Positions 50,273-60,997 are shown, counted from the first letter of the stretch. The stretch is DNA of 64,000 nucleotides from Carnegiea gigantea (GCA_029747015.1 JAKOGI010000813.1:144501-208500), one strand, 5' to 3'. The notes: generated by a model from the sequence alone, not told the origin. Numbers and translations: made by a program.

Positions 50273-51563
50273 AAAGTTTTGCTCGTCCTCGAGTAAAACA
50301 AAACCTAAAAAACCTAGAAAAGAAAAGAAAATCCTAACTCACTTTCGTAGGAATCACGGTTGCACTTAGCATGTGCAACAAGCCCTGTAAACCCCTAGGT
50401 TATCCCTAGTGGACGAGAAAGGTCCTGTAAGGCTTTGTAGAAAATATACCCATAAAATCTATGAAAGAAAACAGAAAATAGAAAATCGAAAATATTTTTC
50501 GTCTTTTTTTCAAAAATTAATATGTACAAAAATGGGGAAAGATATACACACATTCTAACCAACTAAATCCCATATAGCAAAAATATTGTCCTGCATATAA
50601 ACATAGGGTACACATCAAGGCTCTTTATTCCATGAATGGCATCAAAGCACTAATTTTTCACCTCACTTGTACACTAAAGCTTTGAATCCGTCCTGGTGCT
50701 CGTGTGCATGTGTCTCATCATCCTAAGGCTCAGATTTACCAAAATCGAACTCAATCCCACTTGACGGACACAAATTACATTATTCAATTATTAACATTGG
50801 AAGCAAGCTTTCCCAATAGCAATATTGCCTCAAAGGGTAACGCCCAGTAGCACATGCCTCAAAGGGTTGCTTGTCATTCCAAATTTCATTCATTTTTTTA
50901 TTTTTCCATTCTTTCGTTTTTTTCTCTTTTTTTTATTTTTTTCATTTTTTTTATTTCTTTTGTTTTTTTTTTTTGACCTCAATCAAAGTAATTATGTCTA
51001 AAACACGTGGGAGAGCCGATCATGAAAAACTAAGACCTTAAGACCATGAGGATGAAAGAAATAGGGATTGGATCACACAGTGATAATGAACAGATGGGGT
51101 TAGAATTATGGTTTAGAATGACTCACCGAGGACAGAAACCGATCAAGCACATCATGCATATATACAAACTAAAAATTAGAGTACAAGGGATTTAAGCTGA
51201 TCAGAATAGTACAAGACTTCCCCAAAACAAAACAAAAATCTTTTTGAATGTTCAAATTTTTTTATTTCAAAGTTTTCCCCACCCCCACACCCAAATCGCA
51301 CAATGTCCTCATTGGGAGTAGAAAGAAACATAAAACCACAAAATAAAACTAAAAAGAAAACAAACAAAAACAAGACTCACAAAGACATGACTCAAAATCA
51401 AATAATCAACATATATACAAAAGAAAGACAAAAAGAACCAACTATACAAAAGGAAAGAAAAGGGAAAAAGAGAAAAAGAGTAAAAGAGAGAAGGAATGAA
51501 AAGAGGTTCTTAGCAAACCAGGTCGGGTGCTAGGTACACCCGAGCTATCATCTCAACACATCA
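50259..51563 (-). other. 3' non-coding region of the young Athila
   Basis: 1.3 kb between the integrase stop and the 3' LTR, with poly-T runs (50889-50973 on the plus strand) and no credible ORF. Athila elements often carry an env-like ORF here; it is absent. Adjacent to the LTR the minus strand reads TTTGGTGTGGGGGTATT, the likely polypurine tract (50259-50275). A second purine-rich block, TGGGTGTGGGGGTGGGGAAA, lies at 51274-51293. Confidence 0.75.
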
Positions 51564-52460
51564 CTAAGCAGGACTCGACTCACGGAGTATCAGACACTCC
51601 ACATCTTCCTTGCTAGGCAACTCTAGAAATTGCTTCAATCTTTGGCCATTCACCTTAAAAGGAGCACCACTGTTAGGGTCCTGAATTTCGACTGCACCAT
51701 AGGGAAAAATACGTAAGACAATGTAAGGACCAGTCCATCGGGACTTTAACTTCCCGGGAAACAAATGGAGCCTAGAGTCATACAAGAGTACTTTCATTCC
51801 AGGGACAAACTCTTTCCAAAGTATAAGCCTATCATGAAATAACTTTGCCCTTTCTTTGTAAGAACGAGCACTCTCATAAGCCTCGGCTCTAATCTCATCA
51901 AGCTCATTCAGTTGTAGCCTACGCTCTTCACCAGTCTCAGTCAAGTCATAGTTCAGTTTCTTAATGGCCCACCAAGCTCTATGTTCTATTTCCACAGGAA
52001 GATGACAAGGCTTACCATAAACAACCCTATAAGGTGACATACCTAAGGGAGTTTTGAAAGCCGTTCTATAAGCCCAAAGAGCATCTATGAGTTTATCAAT
52101 CCAATCCTTTCTATTCCGGCTCACGGTCTTTTCAAGAATCTGCTTAATTTGCCGATTAGATACCTCAACCTGATCATTGGTTTGGGGATGATAGGGAGTA
52201 GCAAGTCTATGGACAATGGAATACCTCTTCAGTAAGGCATCAAAAGACCTATTATTGAAATAGGTACCCTGATCACTAATAATAGCACGGGGCATGCCAA
52301 ATCTAGCAAAGATGTTCTCCCTTAAGAACTTTACAACAACTGTAGCATCATTAGTCCTAGAAGGGATGGCTTCAATCCATTTAGACACATAGTCCACAAC
52401 TAGCAAGATATACTCGTTCCCACAAGATGATGGAAATGGCCCCATAAAGTCTATACCCTA
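51564..52460 (-). CDS. Athila integrase core and C-terminal domain (part of broken pol)
   Basis: Catalyses insertion of the element's cDNA. A 293-codon open stretch, cut from the upstream pol frame only by TAG at 52458-52460. Counting from its first residue at 52445, catalytic Asp18 (VVDYVSKW), Asp58 (ISDQGTYF) and Glu94 (DQVEVSNR) give the D-D(35)E spacing exactly. HPQT and the [13 protein letters not shown] motif follow. The C-terminal part has the GPY-like module [19 protein letters not shown] and ends [13 protein letters not shown]. No chromodomain, as expected for Athila. The start is not a true translation start: the domain belongs to the gag-pol polyprotein. The matching codon in the related copy at 62769 is TGG. 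Confidence 0.92.
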
Positions 52461-54194
52461 CACATCAAAAATCTCCACCACAATGATAGGACTTAGCGGC
52501 ATCATATCCCGCCTGCTGATTCTACCCAACTGCTGGCACCTAGTGCAACTCTTACAGTACTCAAAAGCATCCTTAAATAGAGTAGGCCAGTAAAAACCAC
52601 TTTGAAGAACTTTGGCTGCAGTCTTCCTACCACTAAAATGCCCCCCACATGCCTGGTCATGATAGAAAGAAAGGACACTTCTCACCTCATGGTCGGGAAT
52701 ACATCTCCTAAACATCTGGTCAGAATAATAATTAAACAAATAAGGATCATCCCAGACAAAGAATTTCACAAGGTGGAAGAACCTATCCCTATCATTCTTG
52801 GTCCAACTCTCAGGAATCCTACCAGCAACTAGGTAGTTAACAACATCAACATACCAAGGATCGAGGTGGACAACATACAATTGCTCATCAGGAAAGCACT
52901 CAGAAACAGTGGACTCACTTTCTTCATCAGATAGAATCCTAGACAAATGATTAGCTACGAGGTTTTCAGAACCTTTCTTATCTCTGATTTCACAATCAAA
53001 CTCTTGCAACAGCAATACACATCTAACAAGTCTAAGCTTAGCATCCTTCTTAGAAAGAAGATGCTTAAGGGCAGAGTGGTCAGTATAGACAATCACATGA
53101 GACCCAATCAGATAAGGTCTAAACTTCTCAAACCCAAATATCACAGCCAAAAATTCTTTCTCAGTCACAGTATAGTTTAGTTGGGCATCATTCAAAGTGT
53201 GACTAGCACAATAAATCACATGGGGCTTTTTATCAACACGCAGTCCTAAAACAACCCCAACAGCAAAATCAGAAGCGTCACACATAAATTCAAAAGGTTC
53301 TCCCCAGATGGGAGGATGAAGAACAGGAGCAGAAGTTAAGGCCTCCTTAAGCGTAGAAAATGCCTCAAGACATTCATCAGAAAAATGAAAAGGCACATCT
53401 TTAGCTAGCAAGTTAGACAAGGGTTTTGCAATCTTACTAAAGTCCTTAATGAAGCAACGATAGAAGCCAGCATGTCCAAGGAAAGATCTCACTTCTTTCA
53501 CACAGGTGGGAGGGGGAAGATTAACAATCAAATCAGTCTTAGCCTTATCAACCTCAATTCCATCTTTAGAAATAACATGGCCTAAGACTATTCCCTTTCT
53601 AACCATAAAATGGCATTTCTCCCAATTCAAAGTTAAATTTTTCTCCTTACACCTTCCCAACACTTTTCTCAGATTAGATAAACAGTCATCAAAGCAAGAC
53701 CCAAACACAGAGAAGTCATCCATGAAAATTTCCAAGCAGTATCCAACTAAATCCGAGAAAATAGAAATCATAGAACGCTGGAAGGTAGCAGGGGCATTGC
53801 ACAGTCCAAAAGGCATACGTCTAAAGGCATAGATTCTAAATGGGCAGGTAAAAGTAGTCTTCTCCTGATCCTCAGGAGCAATAGAGACCTGGGTGTAGCC
53901 AGAGTATCCATCTAAAAAGCAATAGAAGGAATGTCTAGCCAACCTCTCTAACATCTGATCCAAGAAAGGAAGGGAAAAGTGGTCTTTCCTAGTGGCAGCA
54001 TTCAATTTTCTATAATCTATGCAAACAAGCCACCCAGATTGCACACGAGTAGGGACTAACTCGTTCTTGTCATTCCTAATCACGGTAATCCCGGTGTTCT
54101 TAGGAACAACTTGAACGGGGCTAACCCACTCACTATCAGAAATTGGATAAATGATCCCATGGTCCAACCACTTCAGCACTTCTTTCCTAACCAC
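52458..54194 (-). CDS. Athila RT, RNase H and integrase zinc finger (part of broken pol)
   Basis: Copies the element's RNA into DNA in virus-like particles and removes the RNA template. 578 open codons. [21 protein letters not shown] (about residues 55-73), DGYSGY with Asp95, [14 protein letters not shown] (127-140) and FMDD at 157-160, so catalytic residues are intact. RNase H: MCDASD with Asp306, Glu346 in TEKEFLA, Asp372 in [11 protein letters not shown]; the later ADHLSR motif reads ANHLSR, an Asp-to-Asn change that may weaken activity. Integrase H2C2 zinc finger: His512, His519, Cys550, Cys553 in [10 protein letters not shown] and CKSCTRCQ. It follows the protease part in the same frame after TAG at 54198-54200 and ends at TAG 52458-52460. 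The first codon of this open stretch is not a real start. Confidence 0.93.
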   Translation of the reverse strand: MVRKEVLKWLDHGIIYPISDSEWVSPVQVVPKNTGITVIRNDKNELVPTRVQSGWLVCIDYRKLNAATRKDHFSLPFLDQMLERLARHSFYCFLDGYSGYTQVSIAPEDQEKTTFTCPFRIYAFRRMPFGLCNAPATFQRSMISIFSDLVGYCLEIFMDDFSVFGSCFDDCLSNLRKVLGRCKEKNLTLNWEKCHFMVRKGIVLGHVISKDGIEVDKAKTDLIVNLPPPTCVKEVRSFLGHAGFYRCFIKDFSKIAKPLSNLLAKDVPFHFSDECLEAFSTLKEALTSAPVLHPPIWGEPFEFMCDASDFAVGVVLGLRVDKKPHVIYCASHTLNDAQLNYTVTEKEFLAVIFGFEKFRPYLIGSHVIVYTDHSALKHLLSKKDAKLRLVRCVLLLQEFDCEIRDKKGSENLVANHLSRILSDEESESTVSECFPDEQLYVVHLDPWYVDVVNYLVAGRIPESWTKNDRDRFFHLVKFFVWDDPYLFNYYSDQMFRRCIPDHEVRSVLSFYHDQACGGHFSGRKTAAKVLQSGFYWPTLFKDAFEYCKSCTRCQQLGRISRRDMMPLSPIIVVEIFDV

Positions 54195-54197
54195 TTC

Positions 54198-55475
54198 CTA
54201 AAGAGTAGGGTTCAAACGCCTTTGACGGTCATGGTAGGGCTTAGCATGGTCCTCTAGATGAATCCTATGTTGCACAATGGAAGGACTAATGCCCTTAATA
54301 TCCCCTAAGGTCCAACCCAAAGCTTCCTTGTTCTCTCTAAGTAGGGCAATCAACTTAGTCTCTTGGTCCCCGTCTAGGTCAGAAGCAATAATGACAGAAA
54401 AAGATTCATAGGGGCCTAGAAATGCATACTTAAGAGAATCAGGAAGGGGTTTCAGTTCAAGAGCAGGAGGGGAAACAGATTCAGGAGCAGATTCAGAAGC
54501 AGCAGTGAGAAAACAATCAGCAGTAGAGCATAAATCATCGAACTCAAAAGCATCATACTCAGGCTCGTCATTTACAAGAAAGGATTCATACTCAATAGCA
54601 AACACATCATCACAAGCATCATCAAGTATAGAATCCTCTACCCAGTGAAGAGTAGAGAACTCCATATCATCAAAACCAGAGGGCTGCCTTTGCAGATTAA
54701 AAATGTTCAACTCTAAAGTCATGTTACCAAAAGACAGTCTCATCATATCATTCCTGCAATTAATGAGGACATTGGCAGTGGCCGAGAAAGGACGCCCTAG
54801 AATCACGGGGATTTGACTAGCAAAGTTAGACACCATCTCAGTCTGAATCACAACAAAGTCCACAGGGTAAATGAATTCACCCACTCTAATTAACACATCC
54901 TCAACTATCCCTCTAGGTAATCTGGTCGACCTATCAGCTAATTGAATAACCATCTTAGTAGGCTTCAGCTCACCTAATTCTAGTCTCTCATACTCAGTGA
55001 AGGGAATCAAATTGACACTGGCCCCTAAATCAAGCAAGACTCTATGAATAAGCCAGTCCTCTATAACTATAGAGATAGTAAGGCAACCGGGGTCCTTACA
55101 CTTCACTGGGATCTGATGAGGTAAAATAGAACTCGCACTAGAGGCTAAGAAAGCCTTCTTAGGGACATTGGTAGCTCTCTTGGTTGTGCACAGATCCTTT
55201 AAAAACCTAGCATATGGAGGCATCTGCTGAATAGCATCGAGTAAATGAATGTTGATCTTGACTTGAGAGAAGGTCTCTCTCATCTTCTCAACATGAGTTT
55301 GGTCTTTCTTCTTAAGCCTATGGGGAAAAGGAGGCAAAGGCATATAGACTTTTTCAGAAGAAGATGGAGAAGAAGAAGAATAAGAAGAATGACCCTTAGA
55401 AGGATAAGGGTCAACTGACTCAAAGGTGTCTTTCTTTTCAAGGTCATCTTTTTTAGATGATGACTCAGGAGAATG
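54198..55475 (-). CDS. Athila protease region (part of broken gag-pol)
   Basis: Processes the polyprotein. The open frame runs from about 55472 (not only from the Met at 55343) to TAG at 54198. It begins with a Ser/Lys/Asp-rich linker, then IHLLDAIQQMPPYARFLKDL and the retropepsin active site LLDLGASVNLIP (Asp105 counted from 55343), with the ILGRPF motif of the flap side downstream (about residues 185-190). After an acidic spacer (YESFLVNDEPEYDAFEFDD) it enters the N-terminal approach to RT with LGWTLGDIKGISPSIVQHRI. The upstream join to gag needs a frame change near 55472-55480, most simply a small indel. In the old Athila copy the codon matching the terminal TAG is CAG (32247-32249). Confidence 0.9.
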   Translation of the reverse strand, partial: HSPESSSKKDDLEKKDTFESVDPYPSKGHSSYSSSSPSSSEKVYMPLPPFPHRLKKKDQTHVEKMRETFSQVKINIHLLDAIQQMPPYARFLKDLCTTKRATNVPKKAFLASSASSILPHQIPVKCKDPGCLTISIVIEDWLIHRVLLDLGASVNLIPFTEYERLELGELKPTKMVIQLADRSTRLPRGIVEDVLIRVGEFIYPVDFVVIQTEMVSNFASQIPVILGRPFSATANVLINCRNDMMRLSFGNMTLELNIFNLQRQPSGFDDMEFSTLHWVEDSILDDACDDVFAIEYESFLVNDEPEYDAFEFDDLCSTADCFLTAASESAPESVSPPALELKPLPDSLKYAFLGPYESFSVIIASDLDGDQETKLIALLRENKEALGWTLGDIKGISPSIVQHRIHLEDHAKPYHDRQRRLNPTL

Positions 55476-56224
55476 TGAGAAGTATCAGAATCATTGGGGG
55501 CACTATCAGTAGCATCCCCTGACTCACTAGATGAGCCAGTCTCTGGAGGTGAAGAAGAAGAAGAAGATTTCTCAAAAAATTGGTGAGGATACCTGCAGGG
55601 CTCATTGGGACTTCTAACCTGGTTATCAATCTCTCGACCAGAACGGAGAGATATCACTGCATTCACTTTTCTCACAGACTCACTAGGGTTACCAGAAGAT
55701 GAAAAGGTGTTACCCTTAGGGTTCACCTCAGGCTGACTTGGAAAAGTACCTGGCTCCCTAGAAGATGATGCTAACTGGAAAAACTGTTCAGTCATCACCC
55801 TCATCATTCTTTCCATGTTAGCATTAATCATTCTCTCCATATTATTATTAATTCTCCTCTTCATTTTATCAAAATCACTGTAACCAGGAGGAGGTTGAAC
55901 TTGAGATACAGGAGGTGGAGTTCTAGGTGCATTAGGTACACCTGGAAAAATCAGTCTCTGAAAGGAACTAGAAGGGTGAGAGATGGGCTGGGAGTTAGGT
56001 ACCGCAGCATTTGGTCCATTACTCCTAGAGAAGTTAGGGTGATTTCTCCACCCTAGATTGTGAAAATAAGAGAAAGGGTCGTTCTTAGGTCTTTCAAAGG
56101 CCATACTTGCTTGCTCTTGCCCAGTTGCTAACTGGTGAGCAAAGTAGGGACAAGCACTCAATGAATGATCTAAGGCCTGACAATGAGAGTAAGACGCTGA
56201 AGAAGTTTGGGATAATTGAGTCAT
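55476..56224 (-). CDS. Athila gag, C-terminal part (after stop)
   Basis: Continuation of gag in the same frame after TAA 56225-56227; ATG follows the stop directly. Features: a zinc-knuckle-like SYSHCQALDHSLSACPYFAH, WRNHPNFSRSNGPN, a Pro/Ser-rich stretch (APRTPPPVSQVQPPPGYSDF), two near-identical repeats INNNMERMINANMERMMRVM predicted to form a helix, and a Ser-rich tail. The open frame runs on to 55280, but from about 55476 the translation becomes Leu-rich and out of frame with the family, which marks the frameshift. Confidence 0.85.
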
Positions 56225-57082
56225 TTATGGAGTCAATCCTTTCAACATGTTTTCCAAAGCAGCAACCTTAGACTCTAAGTGATTCACATCAGAGACAGAA
56301 TGTAACCCACCCCTTACAATCCTAGAACTTAAGCTGTCATCCCGAGCGGTTTCCCACTGCATAGTTTTCTCAGCTAAGTCCTCTAAAAATTCCCAAGCAT
56401 CTGTGGCGCTCTTAGAAAGAAAGCAACCCTGACACATAGACTCTACCATGGTCTTAGTCCGTTGGTCAAGTCCTTCATAAATAATCTGGCACAAACGTGC
56501 CCGGTCTAGACCATGATGGGGACACTGGGCCAACAAATTCTTGAACCTATCAAAATATTTCCAAAATGATTCCCTATCAAGTTGCACAAATTGATTAATC
56601 TCATTCCTTAGCTTAACAGTCTTGGCATTAGGAAAATATTTTCTTAAGAACAATTTCACAAAATCATTCCAAGAAGTTACAGAATTAGCAGCCAAGCCAT
56701 ACATCCAACGTTTAGCAGAATCTTTCAAAGCAAAAGGAATTAATTTCATGCGCACAACATCAATGGGAATATTAGGAAAATGCATCATAGAACAGACTTC
56801 TTCGAATTCCTTCAAAAACAAATAAGCATCCTCTAAGCCAGTGAATTTAGGGAGCATCTGAGTATAATGAGGTCTTAATTTGAAGGTCACATTGGGTCCA
56901 AGGTCAGGTACAGTGAAGCAAGATGGCAAAGCGATCCTAGGAGGGTAGAAAATCTCACTCAAAGGTCTTTCTTGTGCCATTTTTTCTAATTTAAGCTTGG
57001 TTTCATATTCGGGTTCTAAGTCAGGGTCGGGTTCACTACTAAAAAGTCTATGATATTCAGAATTTCTAACCCAACCAGTCAT
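56225..57082 (-). CDS. Athila gag, N-terminal part
   Basis: The structural protein that forms the particle in the cytoplasm. 285 codons starting with ATG at 57080-57082 (MTGWVRNSEYHRLF); the old copy has a recognisable equivalent near 28620. The gag core is FKLRPHYTQMLPKFTGLEDA, LKEFEEVCSMMHFPNIP, RMKLIPFALKDSAKRWMYGL, SWNDFVKLFLRKYFPNAKTV and RLCQIIYEGLDQRTKTMVES, typical of the retrotransposon gag family. It ends ENMLKGLTP followed by TAA, where the family protein is expected to continue. Confidence 0.92.
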   Translation of the reverse strand: MTGWVRNSEYHRLFSSEPDPDLEPEYETKLKLEKMAQERPLSEIFYPPRIALPSCFTVPDLGPNVTFKLRPHYTQMLPKFTGLEDAYLFLKEFEEVCSMMHFPNIPIDVVRMKLIPFALKDSAKRWMYGLAANSVTSWNDFVKLFLRKYFPNAKTVKLRNEINQFVQLDRESFWKYFDRFKNLLAQCPHHGLDRARLCQIIYEGLDQRTKTMVESMCQGCFLSKSATDAWEFLEDLAEKTMQWETARDDSLSSRIVRGGLHSVSDVNHLESKVAALENMLKGLTP

Positions 57083-57892
57083 ATAAATCCCACACCCTCA
57101 CCAAAGGTTCAGTTTTTTTTTTTCTTTTTTTTTGATTTTTTGATTTTTGATTTTTTGATTTTTTTTATTTAATCACAAAACATCAAAATGGATGATAAAA
57201 CTAAAAATACTATTAAAACAGAAAATAAAATGGAAATCAAAAGCACAAACAGACAGAAACTAAAAGAAAACAAGAAATAAAACTACACCTAAACACCCTA
57301 ATTCTAAGAATAAAATTAAAACAGAAATTAAGACTACTAAAATTAAAACTAAATATATAGCAAAATCCACACAATCACAAAGGACATAAATATAATTTTT
57401 CTCGAATTTGGTCTGTCCCTGATTAGTGCAGAAAAATACAAAAAATATTAATTCTAAAATTCACAGAAAAATCATGACAGTTCCAAAAATTCCAAAAAAA
57501 TTCACACACACTCTAAAAATTATGCTGAATCTAGGAAAAATATTAAAACAGCAAAAATCACACCAGAACAAGTCCAGAAAAATTCAAACAGAATGTGAAA
57601 ATTGGTGAAAAATCTGCACTGGAAATATTTTCGGATCAGTTCAACCTTGAGTTTTTTTTTTTCCACTGCACAGAAACCAAACTGATTAGTACTGTTCTTT
57701 TTTTTAGTAATAAATAGCATCTAAAAATAAGACTAATCTTGACAAAAATAAAAATCAAAATACTAACTAAATTCTAAACTAAATGAACGACTCAACTAAA
57801 CTAAAAATCACAACTCTAAAATTAAAACAAAAACGACTCAAACGACTCTAAAAATTAAACTACGACTCAAGGCAACCTAATTCCACAACTCA
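57083..57892 (-). other. Leader of the young Athila
   Basis: About 0.8 kb between the primer site and gag, AT-rich with several T runs (57113-57180 plus strand) and no credible ORF. It would be the packaged untranslated leader of the genomic RNA. Confidence 0.75.
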
Positions 57893-57910
57893 TCCCCGGC
57901 AACGGTACCA
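57893..57910 (-). promoter_or_regulatory. Primer-binding site, tRNA-Asp
   Basis: Minus strand TGGTACCGTTGCCGGGGA, six bases after the 5' LTR, is complementary to the 3' end of plant tRNA-Asp (...TCCCCGGCAACGGCGCCA) except for one position. tRNA-Asp priming is usual in the Athila lineage. Confidence 0.9.
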
Positions 57911-57916
57911 AAAACT

Positions 57917-59047
57917 TGTTGTGAATTTCCCCAAGCGTACGGTTTATCGTTGTACGAATTACGGGTATCGTCCTCAGGGATGGTTGTGAAATTAGATTAA
58001 AAATTCTAATCTAACTTAGAACTAGAAGCCAATTTTGTCTAACTCAAATGTTGAAATCACCAAAATTAATGGACCAAATCACTAAAATTAAATCCTCAAA
58101 TTGCAAACAGAATGCCGTGCAAAATGAAAAGAACCAAGCTGTAATAAGTTTGAGCTGACTAACACTTAGCTGAAATTAGCCAATTAAATCCTGAAATTGA
58201 GCAGCAGAGCCCAACGAAAGGAAAAGAACCAGTGGAACATGGCAGAGCAACGCAGCAAGCGCAAGGCACGAGCAAGGTACGGACAAGCAACAGAGCCAAT
58301 TCGAAATGTCAAACCACAAGTTCCCAAACCACTTAATCAGAATTTAATTTGCTTGAAATTACATGCTAGGGATGCGAATCTGAGAATCGAAATCAAAGCA
58401 GATGAACACGGAAACAATCCTAAATTGCTAGATACTGAAATTAATATGAAAATAATCAAAACTTAAACCTAAGAAACTAAACTAAACCTAATTCATGCCC
58501 CAAAGCTGCCGAGCCCCTCGTTTTTATAGCAATCACACCAACCGTTCTCAGCAATTGATGCTGCAAGCCATTCGAATAGGCTGAGATGGAGTAACGGTCG
58601 CCTTTAATGGAAAATTGAAGAGAGGCTGAGATTGAGGGGAAGGTCAAACGCCATGGCCGTGTGAGGTTGAGATGAAGAAGAAGAAGAAGAGAAGCAGAGG
58701 AAGGGTTGGGGCGTTTGGGTTCTGGGAATTGAAAGGAGAGAGAATGAAATAAGGGGGAGAGAGAAGGCCGGGTCACGTGCTACATGCATGACCGGTTTTA
58801 TTATTGTTTTTTTTTTGTGTGGTTTTCCTTCTTTTTTTTTTTTTGTTTGTTGTTCGGTTCGGGTTTGAATCCGTTGGCCCAATTCTTTAGTTTTCAGCAT
58901 TCCTTCAACTTTTTTGTGCAATTTTCCCGAATTATTCAATACTTGGAAAATAAAATAAAAATAAATAAAAATCTAAAAATAATAATTATTTCGAGCACAA
59001 ATTAGGCGGAAAGATACGGTAAAAATAATACATTTTTGGCGTTGACA
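57917..59047 (-). repeat. 5' LTR of the young Athila
   Basis: 1,131 bp; on the minus strand TGTCAACGCC to TTCACAACA. It differs from the 3' LTR by scattered substitutions and a few small indels (for example an extra GAA triplet near 58680). Confidence 0.95.
58521..58528 (-). promoter_or_regulatory. TATA box in 5' LTR (element promoter)
   Basis: Minus strand TATAAAAA in GATTGCTATAAAAACGAGG. Transcription of the element would start roughly 25-35 bp downstream, near 58490-58495. Same sequence in both LTRs. Confidence 0.65.
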
Positions 59048-59733
59048 ACAAGTGGGTCAAAGCTGAAGTCATTACCTCCATCATCTAGATGGAAGTGAGA
59101 AACTTCAATTAGAAACACGTCGTTGAAAGGTTTGCTATCCCAGGAGCAATCGTTGACAATTAAGGACTAAGCTTGAGCGCAATTATCCCTCTCGGTATGA
59201 TTACCAATCTTGCTTCAACGCCATGGTTTGTATATAAACAAATCAGCAAACCAAGTTTATAAAAAAGATCATACTCGATATGTTGAAGAAGAGACTTGAG
59301 ATTCCAAAGTGAAATAGCATATGAGAACACAGCTATCCTATAGTCTACATGCACCATTGAAAAATCCCCCACTAGGGAAACACTATTCATATTAGTCTAT
59401 GGTCTAGAAGTCATCCCCTTAGTTAAAGTCGCTCTCCGTTCTCAATGATTCACTACTTTTCAAGAACAGCTCAATATCTCATACTCACATAGGCTCTCGA
59501 CATACTTCTCATGGTCTGAGGGGATAGCTACCTCTCCAAGGTGGTAGCCAAGCTCAAAATAGCCAGAGCATGGCTCAAAAGAGTGAAAGAGTGACCACTA
59601 GAAGTTACAGACCTGGTCCTCAAGAAAACTAAACCAAACAAAAAATTAGTCGAGTGTAGCAACCTCACGACTAATTGGGAAGGACCGTACAAGATCTACC
59701 AAGAGCCTTAAGGTTGATAGTTTGACTCCTGAT
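59048..59733 (+). pseudogene. Tat-type integrase, C-terminal half, decayed (right piece)
   Basis: Begins with the ACAAG duplication and continues the integrase core broken at 49137: WVKAEVITSI, then a RFAIPGAIVDN-like block (about 59126-59160) corresponding to the second catalytic Asp region, and near the end ECSNLTTNWEGPYKIYQEP (about 59654-59710), the GPY-type C-terminal module. Several stops. It ends where an Athila-type LTR starts at 59734. Confidence 0.82.
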
Positions 59734-60994
59734 TGATGCATTTTTTTGACACCTCTAGCACTTAATTTTTACTTATAATACTAGCGAACTTATGTAGATT
59801 TTATGTGCTTGTAGGTACGAAGCTAAAAACTACTTTTTAATGTTTTTTAAGAGTAAAAGAGGTAAGAATTGATGAAGAAAGGCTAAGACACAAAAGGGAA
59901 AATGCAAGAAGAGCTAAGAAATCCATTGGGGTAAGCACGACCGTGTCATAGCAAATAGAGACATTGCTCCCATGTCATGTCACACACCCATGTCAAATTG
60001 ATTTTGTACCAAAACAAAAGAGCAAAAGGATAATACTATTATCATGATATGCCCTATGCTGAGTGGCATGACATGCCAAGCTCATACTTGCTTCTATGTA
60101 AAAGTAGGTTGGGATACTCTCTATATCTTTTTGCTTACGTTTTAGGGTTTTTATTTAGTTTGCTGCAACTATTCTCTTTATAACTCTCCTGTTACCACAT
60201 TTTTTTTCTAATGTTCTTATGTTATTTAATGTTTTTCCTAACTTTTTATCTTTGTAAACTCCAAATGCTATGTTTTTGCTTCATAAAAATCACCCTTAAA
60301 GTGATGAATTTTAGTGATGGAAGATTATAGACTTGCCATTAGAAGGTTGGAGTCCATTGGCTCCCTCTTATAGTCCCACTCATCCCTCTCTTCTATTTTG
60401 TTTTCATCACCTATTTCCTCTTTTTGCTTCTATAAGTTTGAACATTTCTTAGCTCAAAGTCCATATTCAAAAGTAGTTAGTTGAAGCTAAATTGGAAGAA
60501 ATTTGATGGCTTAGGAGGAAACTTTAAGGATAAAAATGGTACTTTGTGTAATGGGTTTTGTATGCCACCATCTTATAATTTCCTCTATTTCAATGCTTTA
60601 AACTATGTTATGTAGTTATGGATAAGTAGGGTGTTTTCTTTTATTATAATGATCCAATTTTTAGGGAAAGTTTGGGCTGTTGTGGCCATGTCATGTCGAA
60701 TGATCACCACTGATGTTTTTGATGTGTTTTTCTATATGTAGTAGTTAGCTTATTGTTAATCTTGCTTAAGTGTTCGTTTAGTATAATAGTAGATAGTTAT
60801 TAACTTTATTTGTTGTAATTGATTCTTCTGAGTACATTCTTAGGGTTTAGTTTAGTCTTCGTATTTGAAATAGTTTAGAGTAAGGTTAATTTCATTAATC
60901 TCCACTTTTCATTACAATTAACTAGCAATTGGTCACAAATTACGCCTATTCTAGAGGACTACATCGCTTTCTCCCTAAGAATACTTCAACAACA
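59734..60994 (+). repeat. 5' LTR of a further Athila-type element
   Basis: About 1,261 bp, TGATGCATTTTTTTGACACC to TTCAACAACA, followed after three bases by a degraded tRNA-Asp primer site. The flanking base context is the end of the Tat integrase. The matching 3' LTR is beyond the window, so length and target duplication cannot be confirmed. Confidence 0.65.
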
Positions 60995-60997
60995 TCT

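Larger units (their letters stand above)
49138..59047 (-). mobile_element. Young, full-length Athila-type element
   Basis: A 9,910-bp element on the minus strand with near-identical LTRs, 5-bp target duplication ACAAG, tRNA-Asp primer site, gag, protease, RT, RNase H and integrase in Ty3/gypsy order, and a 1.3-kb non-coding 3' region. RT motif [11 protein letters not shown], protease LLDLGAS and integrase context [16 protein letters not shown] place it in the Athila lineage. In a 215-base sample the LTRs differ at about 8 positions, which suggests a fairly recent insertion. Three in-frame stops (56225, 54198, 52458) and one frameshift (near 55475) break the single expected ORF, so it is non-autonomous. 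There is no env-like ORF. Confidence 0.95.

Noticed and set aside
55280..55475. Leu-rich C-terminal tail of the second gag frame
   Set aside because: It is an out-of-frame readthrough after a frameshift; the family frame continues in another register into the protease.
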